A stretch of DNA of 64,000 bases, from NCBI GenBank assembly GCA_024707365.1, contig JANPZV010000002.1:268558-332557 (forward strand). Reading direction: 5' to 3'. The DNA comes from Terricaulis sp. GTDB taxonomy: Bacteria; Pseudomonadota; Alphaproteobacteria; Caulobacterales; Aquidulcibacteraceae. The position numbers and the translations under genes were made by a program. The notes under the pieces were generated by a model. The model worked only from the letters and a program-made list of their open reading frames with translations, ran no database searches and was not told the origin of the DNA. Positions 18,777-28,268 of this stretch are shown here, in pieces (position 1 is the stretch's first letter; each line of letters begins with the position of its first letter).

Positions 18777-19469
18777 TCACCCGAACGGCCGCCGCCACAT
18801 CCCTAGCACAAGGGCGGTCTCGCCGCCGCCGTCAAGCCGCGTGCGAAGACCCAGCTGTATTCCGCGATCATTGTCGTCGAAGCGCACCAAGCTGAGCTGG
18901 AAATGAAGGCTTTTTTCTCCGTCCTGCGGCGCATCGTAGAAAATTTGCCCCATGGCGAGCCAATTTTCGCGCGGCCTGAAGCCCGCCGTGAGCTCCGCCC
19001 GCCCGCCCAGGCACCCCTCATCCAGAGCCCGCGCGCCAAGTTCCAGGTTCACGAACCGCCCGCCGCCGAAGCTGCGCCCGCCCAGCCAGCGCGCCTCGAT
19101 CCCGCCTTCGCCGCAATCTCCGGGCGGATCTGAGCGCCAATAGAGCCCGCCCTGCACCGCCATCACGCTTGCGTCATCACGGAAAACGGCGCGCTTGACG
19201 CCAACCACCGCCTCCCCGCGCCAGCCGCTTTGCAGATCCGAGGCGGTTTCGCTCCAAGGCGCAAAAATCAGCGATGACCGCTCATCGAGCGGCGCTTCGA
19301 GATAGGCGGAACTCTCAAACACCATCACATCGGCGCGCATGCCCGCGGCGCCGGTGAGGATTTCCTGGCCGCCCTCGGGCGCGATCCAGGCGCTCGCATT
19401 GGCGCGCCCGGCTGCGCTGGCCGCCGCCAGCGCCATACTCGCCCCCCAAGAGAAACCGCCCCATCCCAC
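18777..19469 (-). CDS. Outer-membrane beta-barrel-like hypothetical protein
   Basis: 230 residues with a cleavable signal (ASMALAAASAAGRANASA) and then alternating hydrophobic/polar strands such as GEAVVGVKRAVF, ASVMAVQGGLYWR, GRFVNLELGARAL, LHFQLSLVRF and RGIQLGLRTRL. The last residues (ALVLGMWRRPFG) suggest a final beta strand. The pattern fits a small outer-membrane barrel, perhaps a DUF-type cell-envelope protein. It stands upstream of the efflux pair on the same strand with a 64-bp gap. No family recognised. Confidence 0.6.
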   Translation of the reverse strand: MGWGGFSWGASMALAAASAAGRANASAWIAPEGGQEILTGAAGMRADVMVFESSAYLEAPLDERSSLIFAPWSETASDLQSGWRGEAVVGVKRAVFRDDASVMAVQGGLYWRSDPPGDCGEGGIEARWLGGRSFGGGRFVNLELGARALDEGCLGGRAELTAGFRPRENWLAMGQIFYDAPQDGEKSLHFQLSLVRFDDNDRGIQLGLRTRLDGGGETALVLGMWRRPFG

Positions 19470-19534
19470 ACTCGCGCGTTACGCGAGATTACCGTTACAC
19501 ACCCGAAACAGGGCGCCAAGCGGTACGTTGGTAT

Positions 19535-20297
19535 TCAGGCGTCATAGCCTGGATTTTTGCGATCCAATTGGCGCTTGAGCCCGGCCCATGCGAGGCCCGA
19601 CACCATGCCGAGCCCGGCGCTTTGCCCACGCGCCTCAGCTTGCGCGGCCTCCGGCGCAACCAGCACATGCTCGAGCCCGCCCGACAGCGCCGCCACTTGC
19701 TGGGCGCGCGCGCTCAAGAAAGAAGATGCCGACAAACGCCTGCGCCGCCGTTTGGCCCACAGAAAGCGTGCCGTGATTGCGCAGCAGCATGAGGTTCTTA
19801 TCGCCGATATCATGCACCAGCCGTTCACGCTCATCGAGATTGAGGGCCACGCCTTCATATTCGTGCTGCGCCAATTGCGGCAGCACCAAAAGCGCGTTCT
19901 GCGTCAGCGGCAAAAGCCCGTGTTTTTGCGCCGAAACACCGACGCCCGCATCCGTGTGCAAATGGATGACGCACAGCGCATCCTCGCGCGCGGCGTGGAT
20001 GGCCGAGTGAATCGTGAAGCCCGCCGGATTGATGTAAAATGGCGTCGGCGCGACGATATTTCCCTCAAGATCCACCTTCACCAGCGATGAAGCGGTAATC
20101 TCGTCAAAGAACATCCCGTAGGGGTTAATCAGGAAATGGTGCTCAGGCCCCGGCACGCGCATCGAGATGTGCGTGAAGATCATGTCGTCCCAGCCATGCA
20201 GCGCCACGAGCCGGTAAAGCGCCGCGCAATCGACGCGCGCCTGCCACTCCTCCGCGCTCACACGCCCTTTTAGGGAAACGCCTGCATCATCGGCCAT
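19535..20297 (-). CDS. Class II aldolase/adducin family protein (one frame break)
   Basis: About 253 residues. GWDDMIFTHISMRVPG is the opening motif of the family. FHIHTD-like metal ligands appear as VIHLHTDAG, with a further LRNHGTLSVG motif carrying the third His. The family includes fuculose-phosphate aldolases and many uncharacterised sugar or aldehyde lyases using Zn2+ or Mn2+. The C-terminal ~60 residues (QQVAALSGGLEHVL onward) are in another frame; one base is missing in the GC repeat at ~19701-19712. The ATG at 20297 is preferred; a GTG at 20306 is possible. Confidence 0.85.
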
Positions 20298-20367
20298 GGT
20301 TCGCACTCCGTCCCTATTTATGATACAAGTTTAGCCCGATGAGCCTCCAAGGCAAAGCCGCGATCCC

Positions 20368-21126
20368 ATGAAACTCGCTTTCACCGCAAGCGCCCGCCCC
20401 GAAGCGCAGGACGCCCTGCGCCGGCTGCGCCACGCCTATGGCGATTACGGCGCCGCGGAAGCCGACATCATCGTCGCTCTCGGCGGGGATGGGCACATGC
20501 TGGAAACGCTGCGTCAGCGGCTGAAAGATAAAAAGCCGGTTTACGGCATGCACCGCGGCACGGTCGGCTTCCTGATGAACGATTACCTTGAGGAAGGCTT
20601 GGCCGAGCGGCTGGCCAAGGCCGAGCAAGTGCGGGTGCGCCCGCTGGTGGCGCGGATTGAAACCCTGGACGGCCGCACCGTGGCCGAGCGCGCTTTCAAT
20701 GAGGTTTCGTTGCTGCGGCAAACGGCCCAAACAGCGCGCCTGCGCGTCATCGTCGATGGCGCGGTGCGCATGCCGGAACTGCATTGCGATGGGGTGATGG
20801 TGGCCACGCCCGCCGGCTCCACCGCCTACAATTTCTCCGCCCATGGGCCGATCCTGCCGATCAACGCCCGGCTTTTGGCGCTGACGCCGATCAGCGCGTT
20901 TCGGCCGCGCCGCTGGCGCGGGGCGTTGTTGCCGCAAAGCGCGCATGTGCGCATCGAGGTGCTCGAGGCCGAACGGCGCGGCGTAAGCGCCGCTGCCGAT
21001 AATCTCGAAACCCGCGACATCAAAAGCGTCGAGGTGCGCGAGGATGGCGGCGCGGCGCTGACGCTTCTGTTTGACCAAGGCCACGCCCTGGACGAGCGCA
21101 TCCTGCGCGAACAATTCAATGTATGA
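20368..21126 (+). CDS. nadK: NAD kinase
   Basis: 252 residues, the typical short proteobacterial form. The enzyme phosphorylates NAD to NADP using ATP. Visible motifs are LGGDGHML (GGDG, ~39-42), GTVGFLMND, the FNEVSLLR box (NE/D) and TPAGSTAYNFSAHGP, the most diagnostic signature. The start is canonical (MKLAFTASARP). It overlaps the next gene by 4 bp (ATGA), coupling it to an Hpt-domain protein. Confidence 0.97.
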   Translation: MKLAFTASARPEAQDALRRLRHAYGDYGAAEADIIVALGGDGHMLETLRQRLKDKKPVYGMHRGTVGFLMNDYLEEGLAERLAKAEQVRVRPLVARIETLDGRTVAERAFNEVSLLRQTAQTARLRVIVDGAVRMPELHCDGVMVATPAGSTAYNFSAHGPILPINARLLALTPISAFRPRRWRGALLPQSAHVRIEVLEAERRGVSAAADNLETRDIKSVEVREDGGAALTLLFDQGHALDERILREQFNV

Positions 21127-21708
21127 GCATCAACGCTCCGTTCACCAAGTCCGGTGAATCTGGCGCGGTGACTCGCCCCAAGGCTCAAATCATCTCCGCG
21201 CGCGACGCTGGTTTGCCCGTATTTGACGGCGCAGCGCCCGTGTTTGACGCCGACGCCGTCGCCCGCGCCGATGAAACGCTCAAGGCCATGAGCGGCTCCT
21301 TCCAGAGCTGGCTGGAAACGGATGTCGCCAAGCTGCAAACGGCGCGTCAGGCGGCCGAGCAGAGCGGGTGGAGCGATGCGGCCCTTTTCCCAGCTGATGG
21401 ATGTGGCGCACGACATCAAGGGCATGGGCGCAAGCTACGGCTATCCGCTGGCGACAGAGATCGCCGCCTCGCTGTGCCGCCTGATTGAAACCAGCGCCGG
21501 CAAGGCCGCCGCGCGCGCAGAGCCCCGCCTTGCCTCCGCGCATGTGGACAGCCTGCGCGCCATCGTGCGTGACCAGATCAAGTCCGCCGAGCACCCCACA
21601 GGGCGGGCAGTGCTGAAAATGCTGGCCGCCGAGGTCGAAAAAGCTCGGCGTCGCGCCGCGCTGAGCGCACTGCGGATAACGCCTTTTTCACCTTGTTTAT
21701 CCGCGTGA
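21123..21708 (+). CDS. Hpt (histidine phosphotransfer) domain protein (one frame break)
   Basis: About 194 residues across the break. The N-terminal ~60 residues are unstructured-looking; a helix (ADETLKAMSGSFQSWLETDV) leads to the Hpt bundle. Its phosphorylatable His sits in DVAHDIKGMGASYGY, matching the HxxKG pattern of Hpt domains (expected AHxLKG). The break lies in the CCCTTTTCCC stretch at 21379-21388. It would relay phosphate between a hybrid kinase and a response regulator. Coupling to nadK by a 4-bp overlap is notable; partner kinases are not in the window. Confidence 0.75.
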
Positions 21709-21726
21709 TTTTAACTGCGGCGGCGC

Positions 21727-22398
21727 ATGCTCACGCCCTCAATGACCGTGATCCCCTTCCGCCGCCCGGCAGAGCCGGCGCCTCTGGCCTTCGCGATCGG
21801 CGCGCGCGTCGATCTGCGTTTGGGCGCCATCGCCTCGGGCGTGGTGCGCCCGCGCGCGCCGGCTGAGCAGGCGTTTGCGTTCAGCCATCTGGCGCGCGTG
21901 CTGCGCGCGGCGCGCATGGCCTGGCGTGAGCGGGCGCATGTGAATCTCACCCTCGCCATCCCGGCCGAAATCCAGAGCCATTTGGAAGCCGATCTTTTGT
22001 GCGAAGCGGCCATTGAGGCCGGCTGCACCCGCCACGGGCTCTGCTTTGAGCTCGATGAGCGCGAGATGGTGTCCGCTGGCCCCGCGCTCGCGGAAGATCT
22101 GCGCGCGCGCGGCTGGAGCGTATGCCTGCGCGGGGATCCAGAATGCCCGCTGCCCTTCGGCGCCCGCGCCCGCGCCCTCTACGCCGAGGTCGTGCTGCAA
22201 GCGCCGGAAAACCTTGATCCCTTCCTTGGCCTTGCCGATGGCGATCGCACACCGCTCGGCCGGCGCCTGCTGGCAGCGCGCGCGGCCGGCATCATCGTCA
22301 CGGCCGAGGCTGTGCGCAGCGCAAGCGAAGCGCGCACGCTCGCCATCGCCGGCTTTGATCGCGGCGGCGGCCCATTTGCGGAAGCGTGCTTGCGTTAG
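21727..22398 (+). CDS. EAL-fold-like protein lacking catalytic motif
   Basis: 223 residues. The middle (LTLAIPAEIQSHLEADLLCE, then GLCFELDERE) and the end (AGIIVTAEAVRSASEA) follow the strand/helix order of EAL phosphodiesterase domains, including the 'fElde' and 'via.gVe' type segments. The catalytic E-x-L and the metal ligands are missing. It is therefore likely a degenerate, non-catalytic EAL domain used for binding or signalling. It follows the Hpt gene by 18 bp on the same strand, making a signalling operon with it. The assignment is from fold-like pattern only. Confidence 0.5.
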   Translation: MLTPSMTVIPFRRPAEPAPLAFAIGARVDLRLGAIASGVVRPRAPAEQAFAFSHLARVLRAARMAWRERAHVNLTLAIPAEIQSHLEADLLCEAAIEAGCTRHGLCFELDEREMVSAGPALAEDLRARGWSVCLRGDPECPLPFGARARALYAEVVLQAPENLDPFLGLADGDRTPLGRRLLAARAAGIIVTAEAVRSASEARTLAIAGFDRGGGPFAEACLR

Positions 22399-23540
22399 TG
22401 AACGGCGGCGGCTTGCGGCGTGCGCCCGCCCGCGTGATCCAATTTCTCTAAGAGATAATCGAGATCATCCTTCGGAACTGATTGGAACAGCGTCAGCGTG
22501 CGCTCAAGCATGCGCCGCCGGAACAGGCCCCGATCGGCTTCGACGCCCTCGCGCTCCACGCTGTGATACACCTCGATCGCCGCGCGGAAAGAGCTGTAAA
22601 GCCGCGGCGGCAAGCCGGCGCGATCGAACGCGGCCTTCAGCCCAAGCGGGCCGCTATCATGCACAAGCAGCCACATGCGCTGGTGCGACATGCCGGCAAG
22701 TTCGGCCAGCGCATGCTCGACAAATTCCATATAGCCAAGGCAGAGTCCGCGCATGATGATCGAGGGCGTGAGCCGCCCGTTCAAGTTCAACTGCTGCACA
22801 AAGCGGCCCACATCCTTTTGCCGCCCCGCCTGCTCGACGATATCAAGCGTCGCCCGCTCACGCGCGCCGACGGCGAGATCAATCGCCAATTGCGGCGGCA
22901 GTTCGTGATTGTTGACGAGGTGATCAAACACCTCGCCCGTCACGATGGCGATCAGCTTTTCCGTCACGGCCAGCGGCAACGCCTCACGATGCACCATCGC
23001 GCGCGTGACCGAAGAAACGCCGGCAAAGCGCTCAAGCACGGTGTCGAGCGCCGCTTCTTCAAACACGGCGTTGTCATTGGCCAGCGCCCGCTCCACCGCC
23101 ACGGGGGCGCCAAATTGCGCGATCGCGCCGGTGACGACGCTGGAAACACGCTCGCGGCTCGCCACCGCGACTTGCTTGGCCGGCGGGCTTGCGCGCACGA
23201 TCTCGATGAGATCGGCATCTGTCAGCATCGGCGAATTGAGGATCACCGGCAGGGCGATGGAATCCACGTCCTGCGCCAGCCGCGTTGCGATCTCCCGCGG
23301 CAGCCGCGGCGAGTTTTGCAGCGTCACCGCCAGCGCACGCCGCACCAGCACCGCCGCATCCTGCGCCATGATGGAAAGGATGCTCTCGGCGTGCGCGCGC
23401 TCATCGGCCGTGAGTTCCGCATCCTCGATGCAGCGGCAGATCTTATGAGCGACATGCGCGCGCTCTTCATCATCGGGACCTTTGATCAAGGTCCGAATAT
23501 CACTGTCCGTAAGTACGGCGCGCATGGTGACGACAGACAT
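22395..23540 (-). CDS. DUF2336 domain-containing protein
   Basis: 381 residues, mostly helical repeats of HEAT type: LVRRALAVTLQNSPRLP, VILNSPMLTDADLIEIV, HLVNNHELPPQLAIDL. This matches the alphaproteobacterial DUF2336 family, whose members are often linked to signalling and of unknown biochemistry. No signal peptide, so cytosolic. It converges on the EAL-like gene with a 4-bp overlap. The start is at 23540 (MSVVTM); an internal Met at 23525 is an alternative. Confidence 0.85.
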   Translation of the reverse strand: MSVVTMRAVLTDSDIRTLIKGPDDEERAHVAHKICRCIEDAELTADERAHAESILSIMAQDAAVLVRRALAVTLQNSPRLPREIATRLAQDVDSIALPVILNSPMLTDADLIEIVRASPPAKQVAVASRERVSSVVTGAIAQFGAPVAVERALANDNAVFEEAALDTVLERFAGVSSVTRAMVHREALPLAVTEKLIAIVTGEVFDHLVNNHELPPQLAIDLAVGARERATLDIVEQAGRQKDVGRFVQQLNLNGRLTPSIIMRGLCLGYMEFVEHALAELAGMSHQRMWLLVHDSGPLGLKAAFDRAGLPPRLYSSFRAAIEVYHSVEREGVEADRGLFRRRMLERTLTLFQSVPKDDLDYLLEKLDHAGGRTPQAAAVH

Positions 23541-23641
23541 GCGAAGAAAAACTCCGAGCGGCGAGTCAGTATCCCCACCGTTGCCGCGAGCGCTTAACGA
23601 AGGCTTGACGAAATTCGTTGCACCGGAAGAACAACGCCGCC

Positions 23642-24400
23642 TTAACGCTGCACGCGATAGGCGTTGAGCGCGCGCAGCGGATCGGGCCGCGCTTCATCAT
23701 CGGCGCTGCTTTGCAGCAACGGCAAAAGCGCCATGGTGAAGAGCGCCTGAGCCAAGGCGGGCGAAAGCGGGCCCCCGCTCCGCCCCAGTTCGATGCGCCC
23801 GCGCGCGCCAATGCCCGCCTCGGCGTCGAGCGAGAGCCGATCCAGCAGCCCTTGCGCCGAGCGGGCCTCTCCTTGCGCATAAAACAAGCCGCGATTGGCC
23901 GCCGCCTCGCGCGGAAACAGCGCCGCCGCATCAGGCGCGCCTTGCGCCGCCGCTTCGATCAGCCGCCCCGCGCCGGCGGGCCCCATCACATGCGCTGCGT
24001 AAAGCTCGCCGGCGCTCGGGCTGCGGCCGAGCCGGGCTTGCAGCGCCGCCGCGTTCTCCCGCGCCAATTCGCCCGCCATGCGCGCCGAGAGCTCTGGATC
24101 GGCGCGCAGAGCCAAAATCGCCTGCCGGGTTTGAGCATCCGCGCCCTGATTGAGCGCGGCAGCCTCGGCCCCCAGCCCATGCCGGCCGCCGTGGCGGCGC
24201 ACCATGTCGAGCCAGGTGCTGTCGATAAATTGGAACAGGCCAGTGGCTGAGGAGGTGGCGGCGCGCGCTTCGGGATTGAACGCGCTTTCGCGCCGCGCGG
24301 TTTCGACCAGGAGCGAGAAATTCACGCCCGTCGCATCAGCCGCGCGCCGTATCGCAGCGCGCACTGCATCAGGGCCGGCCGGGGCGATCGGATCGCTCAT
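23642..24400 (-). CDS. Lytic transglycosylase-like protein (SLT domain), FlgJ-type context likely
   Basis: 252 residues, no signal peptide. SLLVETARRESAFNP has the catalytic Glu (RES), followed by SSATGLFQFIDSTWL, the GLFQ motif of soluble lytic transglycosylases, and YAAHVMGPAGAG, the HxxG(P)aG motif. The family cuts peptidoglycan to 1,6-anhydro products. Such leaderless SLT proteins in Caulobacterales are often flagellum-associated, but no flagellar gene is nearby, so the role is inferred. The C-terminus (~150-252) is Ala/Leu-rich without a recognised domain. Confidence 0.85.
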   Translation of the reverse strand: MSDPIAPAGPDAVRAAIRRAADATGVNFSLLVETARRESAFNPEARAATSSATGLFQFIDSTWLDMVRRHGGRHGLGAEAAALNQGADAQTRQAILALRADPELSARMAGELARENAAALQARLGRSPSAGELYAAHVMGPAGAGRLIEAAAQGAPDAAALFPREAAANRGLFYAQGEARSAQGLLDRLSLDAEAGIGARGRIELGRSGGPLSPALAQALFTMALLPLLQSSADDEARPDPLRALNAYRVQR

Positions 24401-24540
24401 GCTTCAGCGCTGGGCTGATTTTATGAAGGCGCGATTAACGGCGCGGCGACGCGCAAAGAATACGCAAGCAAAACAAACACCCACAATTTGCGATTGCGGG
24501 GCGGGCGGCAAAATGCTGATGCTGCGCTGGGGAGAACATC

Positions 24541-25338
24541 ATGCGCGCGATTTTGCTCATCTGCTCACTGCTGATCGCCAGCCTGGCCCCTGCGCCGACG
24601 CTGGCGCAAAGCCAGAGCGCGGAAGCCGCCGATAGCGCGCAGCGCCAAGCGCTTGCGCGACGCTTTGTGTCGATTGGCGGCTCCGAGGATCTGTTTGTCC
24701 GCGGCGCGATCATCGGCATCGAAGCCACGCTGCAGCAGCAAGGCGTCAACCTCTCGGAGCGGCAGCGGCTGCTGCTGACGCAGATGCTGGAAGCCTCGTT
24801 CACCGCGCCGGCCACTGTCTTTATCGACGAGATGAGCAATTATTTTGCGGCCAATTCCAGCGCCGCCGATTTGGAAGCGGCGCTCGCTTATTATGAATCG
24901 GAGACAGGCGGCCGCTATGTCGTCGCCGCGATCGATTTGGTGATGACGCTGCTCAACACTGCGCTCTCCGGCGATTTTAGCGCCCTGCCCGCAACAACCC
25001 AGCCCCTCGCCCTAGCTCATGAGGCGCTCGCGGGCCGGCTTGGCGCGGCGTTCCTTGAGCGCCTCTCTGCGGTGGAGGTCGAGCAGATGGCGATCTATGG
25101 GCTCGACAGCGGCGATTTCGCAGATTGGATCGGCCGCTTCGTCGCCGCGCGCTTAGAACCCGCCGATCTTGAAGCCGCCGTGCTCTGGTCCGAATCGGAG
25201 CCCTCGCAGCGGCTGGAGCGCAGCAATCCCTTGCGCGCAGAGGCCGAGCAGCTTGCCGCGTTGCGGGCGATGCGCGCGATCGACATCGAAGCGCTCGGCC
25301 AAGCGATCCAAAAGGTGCTCGCCGAAACGCCGACCTAA
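24541..25338 (+). CDS. Secreted protein, DUF2059-like
   Basis: 265 residues with a signal peptide (LLICSLLIASLAPAPTLAQS). The segment SSAADLEAALAYYESETGGRY matches the DUF2059 signature (YxxxFseeELkalaaFYeSpaGk), found in periplasmic proteins of unknown function. The rest is helical. It converges on the PepSY gene with a 4-bp overlap. Likely periplasmic. Confidence 0.75.
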   Translation: MRAILLICSLLIASLAPAPTLAQSQSAEAADSAQRQALARRFVSIGGSEDLFVRGAIIGIEATLQQQGVNLSERQRLLLTQMLEASFTAPATVFIDEMSNYFAANSSAADLEAALAYYESETGGRYVVAAIDLVMTLLNTALSGDFSALPATTQPLALAHEALAGRLGAAFLERLSAVEVEQMAIYGLDSGDFADWIGRFVAARLEPADLEAAVLWSESEPSQRLERSNPLRAEAEQLAALRAMRAIDIEALGQAIQKVLAETPT

Positions 25339-26042
25339 GCGCGCGGCTTGCGGCGCAGCCAGCCGAAGCGGTACGGCGCAAGCACAAACCCGCTGAGCAC
25401 CACAACCAGCGCCAAGAATGACGCCAGGATCAAAAGGCCGTTGTTGAAATTCTCGCGGTCGCGCCAATCCATGATGTGCAGCGCCCACAAGGCGTCGAAC
25501 ACGCGCCAAAGATCTGAACGCCGCGCCGTGACGCGCCCGGTATCGGCGGCGACATAAACCGCGAGCCCCTCGGCGTCGTCAAACGCCACCCGCCACGCCG
25601 GCAACAGCCCGCGATATTCGGTGCTTTCTTCGGTGATAAGCCGCACGTCGCGCACAGGCGGGGCCTCCGCCACATAAACTTGCGCAATGTGCCGCGCGGC
25701 CTCCGCCGAAAGCGGGGAGGCGATGCGCCAATCGGCAAGATCAATCAGAATCGGCGCGCGCGCAGCGAACTCCGCGACCGCAACGGGATGGCCGGCGGCG
25801 TCATTCTCATAGGTGAGGCGCAATGGCGGCTCAGGCAGCAGGCCCGCCACCTCCGCCGGCGCGCGCAACAGCGCAACATCCGGCGCCGGATACGCCTGCG
25901 CCGCGATGCGGTGCTCGCTACGCACCCGCTCAATCGGAAACACCGAAAAGAAAAGCCCGGAGCTCACCCAAAAGAGGAGCTGCACCCCGACGATCAAAGC
26001 CAGCCATTTGTGCGCAAGGGCGGCGGCGCGCGCGAGTTTCAT
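25335..26042 (-). CDS. PepSY-associated transmembrane protein
   Basis: About 235 residues from the ATG at 26042 (MKLARAAALAHKWLALIVG), chosen because it begins the first membrane helix. Upstream in-frame sequence belongs to the acyl-CoA dehydrogenase gene. There is an N-terminal TM (~12-32), a periplasmic domain with PepSY-like RHIAQVYVAEAPPV and VYVAADTGRVTARRS, and a C-terminal TM (LILASFLALVVVLSGF). LHIMDWRDRENFNNG precedes the last helix, as in PepSY-TM proteins linked to iron or haem reduction. Its start codon overlaps the dehydrogenase stop by one base. It is the last gene of the leftward run. Confidence 0.8.
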   Translation of the reverse strand: MKLARAAALAHKWLALIVGVQLLFWVSSGLFFSVFPIERVRSEHRIAAQAYPAPDVALLRAPAEVAGLLPEPPLRLTYENDAAGHPVAVAEFAARAPILIDLADWRIASPLSAEAARHIAQVYVAEAPPVRDVRLITEESTEYRGLLPAWRVAFDDAEGLAVYVAADTGRVTARRSDLWRVFDALWALHIMDWRDRENFNNGLLILASFLALVVVLSGFVLAPYRFGWLRRKPRA

Positions 26043-27214
26043 CAATAGCTCTTGGGCAAGCCAAGCACGCGCTCGGCGATAAAATTGAGGATCATCTCGC
26101 GGCTCACCGGCGCAATGCGCGCGATCATCGCTTCGCGGAAATAGCGTTCGACATAATATTCCTTGGCGTAGCCCATGCCGCCATGGGCGAGCAGCGCGGC
26201 TTCGCAAGCGCGAAAGCCCGCTTCCGCGCCAAGATATTTTGATGCGTTCGCCTCCGCGCCGCATTCCTTGCCGGCGTCGTAAAGCGCGGCGGCTTTGAAC
26301 GCGAGCAAGCTTGCGGCCTCCAACTCAGCCCACGATTTGGCCAGCGGATGCTGCACGCCCTGGTTCTGGCCAATCGGGCGGCCGAACACGATGCGCTCCT
26401 TGGCGTATTGCGCCGCGCGCCGCAGCGCCGCATGGCCAAGCCCGGTGGCTTCGGCCGCGAACAGCACGCGTTCTGGGTTGAGGCCCGAGAGCAGAATTTT
26501 AAAGCCCTGCCCTTCTTCGCCAATCAGCTCCGCATCCGTGACTTCCAAATCCTCGATGAACAGCGTGTTGCACTCCACCGCCTTGCGGCCCATTTTCGGG
26601 ATTGGGTTGGCCTCGATGCGCGCGCGATCGAAATCGGCGTAAAACAGCGAAAGCCCTTCGGTGGGGCGCTTCACCTGATGCTTCGGCGTGGTGCGCGCGA
26701 TGAGGAGGATTTTGTTGGCGCGTTGGGCGTTCGTCGTCCAAATCTTGCGGCCACGGATGCGATAGCCGCCGCTGACCTTATCCGCGCGCGTTTCCAGGCT
26801 CGCGGTATCAAGCCCTGAATTGGGCTCGGTGACGGCGAAGCACGCTTTATCGGTTCCATCGATTGCCGGCGGCAAAAAGCGCGCCTGCTGCTCGGGCGTG
26901 CCGAATTTCACGATCGGCATGAGGCCGAAAATATTGAGATGGATCGCGCTCGCGCCGGAAAAGCCCGCGCCGGATGCGGCCACCGTCTGCATCATCAGCG
27001 CAGCCTCTGTGAGCCCCAGCCCTGCCCCGCCGACACTCTCGGGCATGGCCACGCCAAGCCAGCCGCCAGCGGCGATGTCATTGACGAATTCATCAGGAAA
27101 CCGCCCGCTGTCATCGATCTTGAGCCAATACTGATCGTCGTATTTCTCGCAAATATCTTCGATCGCGGCTTTGATGGCGCTTTGTTCGGGCGTGAGTTCG
27201 ATTGCGAATGTCAT
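26042..27214 (-). CDS. Acyl-CoA dehydrogenase
   Basis: 390 residues, full length for the family. It has an N-terminal helical domain; an FAD-binding middle beta domain with CFAVTEPNSGLDTAS and RGRKIWTTNAQRA; and a C-terminal helical domain with ERIVFGRPIGQNQGVQH and YLGAEAGFRACEAALLAHGGMGY. The catalytic base region falls around 'GGMGYAKEYYVER'. The enzyme oxidises an acyl-CoA to the 2-enoyl-CoA, passing electrons to ETF. Chain specificity cannot be read. It overlaps the upstream oxidase gene by 4 bp. Confidence 0.92.
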   Translation of the reverse strand: MTFAIELTPEQSAIKAAIEDICEKYDDQYWLKIDDSGRFPDEFVNDIAAGGWLGVAMPESVGGAGLGLTEAALMMQTVAASGAGFSGASAIHLNIFGLMPIVKFGTPEQQARFLPPAIDGTDKACFAVTEPNSGLDTASLETRADKVSGGYRIRGRKIWTTNAQRANKILLIARTTPKHQVKRPTEGLSLFYADFDRARIEANPIPKMGRKAVECNTLFIEDLEVTDAELIGEEGQGFKILLSGLNPERVLFAAEATGLGHAALRRAAQYAKERIVFGRPIGQNQGVQHPLAKSWAELEAASLLAFKAAALYDAGKECGAEANASKYLGAEAGFRACEAALLAHGGMGYAKEYYVERYFREAMIARIAPVSREMILNFIAERVLGLPKSY

Positions 27215-28268
27215 GTTTCAAACCTTTGCGGCGCAAACGCGCGCGCAGGCGCAGGCCCGCCCGCGATATGCGCAGCGATGATCTCAGCCGTGAGCGGCGC
27301 GAGCAACCAGCCTTGCCGCGAATGCCCGGCCGCGACAAGCACTTGCTTGCTCTGTCCAATGATCGGCCACCCATCAGGCGACATCGGCCGGATCCCGGTC
27401 CATGCGCGCCCTGCCGGCGCAATCGGGCCGGGCGCGAGTGAAACAGCTGCGGCCATAAGCTTTTGCACCTGCTCATCCTCGACGCCGCGCTCATAGCGAT
27501 CATATTGCAGCGTCGAGCCAAGCACCGTTTCATCGCCGCGCCGCGCGAGATAAATTCCGCCTGCATGCACATTGGCCTGCAACGGCTTTGAGGTTTTTAC
27601 CGCGACAAGATGGCCCTTGGCGGGCCGCACGCGGCCGAGCACGGGCGCGGCTTCAACAAGCGCCGCGTTCGCCCAGACCCCAGGCGCAAGCAAAACCGCA
27701 TCGCCCTCATAGCGATCGCCTTCAAACGTCTCGGCGCTATGGCCATCCACGCGCGCGACATCCGCATTATGCCGCACCAGCGCGCCAAGGCTGCGCACCT
27801 CCTCTGTGAGCGCGGCCAGCAGCGGCAGCGTGTTGGCCACCGCCTCATCCTCGACAAACGCCGCGTGATCGAGCGCGATGTCAAAGCCCGCGCGCTTGGC
27901 GATCTCCGCGCGCGTCAATGGCGCGCTTTACGGCCCGCCACCATCGCCCGCGCCTGCACAGCGGCGGCGTCCGCCTCACTGGCGGCGCCGATCAGCCCGC
28001 CGCCAAAGCGCACATGCGCCCCCCAAGGCGCGCGCTCAACGCTCTCTTTCCAGAGATCGAACGCCGCCAGCGTGGCGTCGAGATAGGCGTTATCTTCGAT
28101 ATCAAACGGCGCGAGCATGCCGGCGGCGGCTTGTGACGCAGCGGGCCGGAAAACGTGGAAATCCTCAGGCTCGGCCTCCAGCAGCGTGACGCGCACGCTC
28201 TGATGGATCAGCCGCCGCGCGCACATGAGCCCGACAATTCCAGCGCCGACGATGATCACATGCGTCAT
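27211..28268 (-). CDS. FAD-dependent amino-acid oxidase, ThiO/DadA-like (one frame break)
   Basis: About 352 residues. The N-terminal dinucleotide-binding motif is VIIVGAGIVGLMCARRL, followed by SQAAAGMLAP, a signature of glycine/D-amino-acid oxidases. The C-terminal half has LGSTLQYDRYERG, GIRPMSPDGWPIIGQ and AAGHSRQGWLLAPLTAE, the FAD-contacting end of the DAO fold. The two halves are in different frames, joined by one extra C at ~27911-27917. No thiamine genes are adjacent, so glycine oxidase is only one option; sarcosine or D-amino-acid oxidase is equally possible. It overlaps both neighbours by 4 bp. Confidence 0.85.

Noticed and set aside
22482..23597. A 371-codon plus-strand frame opposite the DUF2336 gene
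   Set aside because: His/Arg-rich with no domain, fully explained by GC-rich codon use of the real gene.
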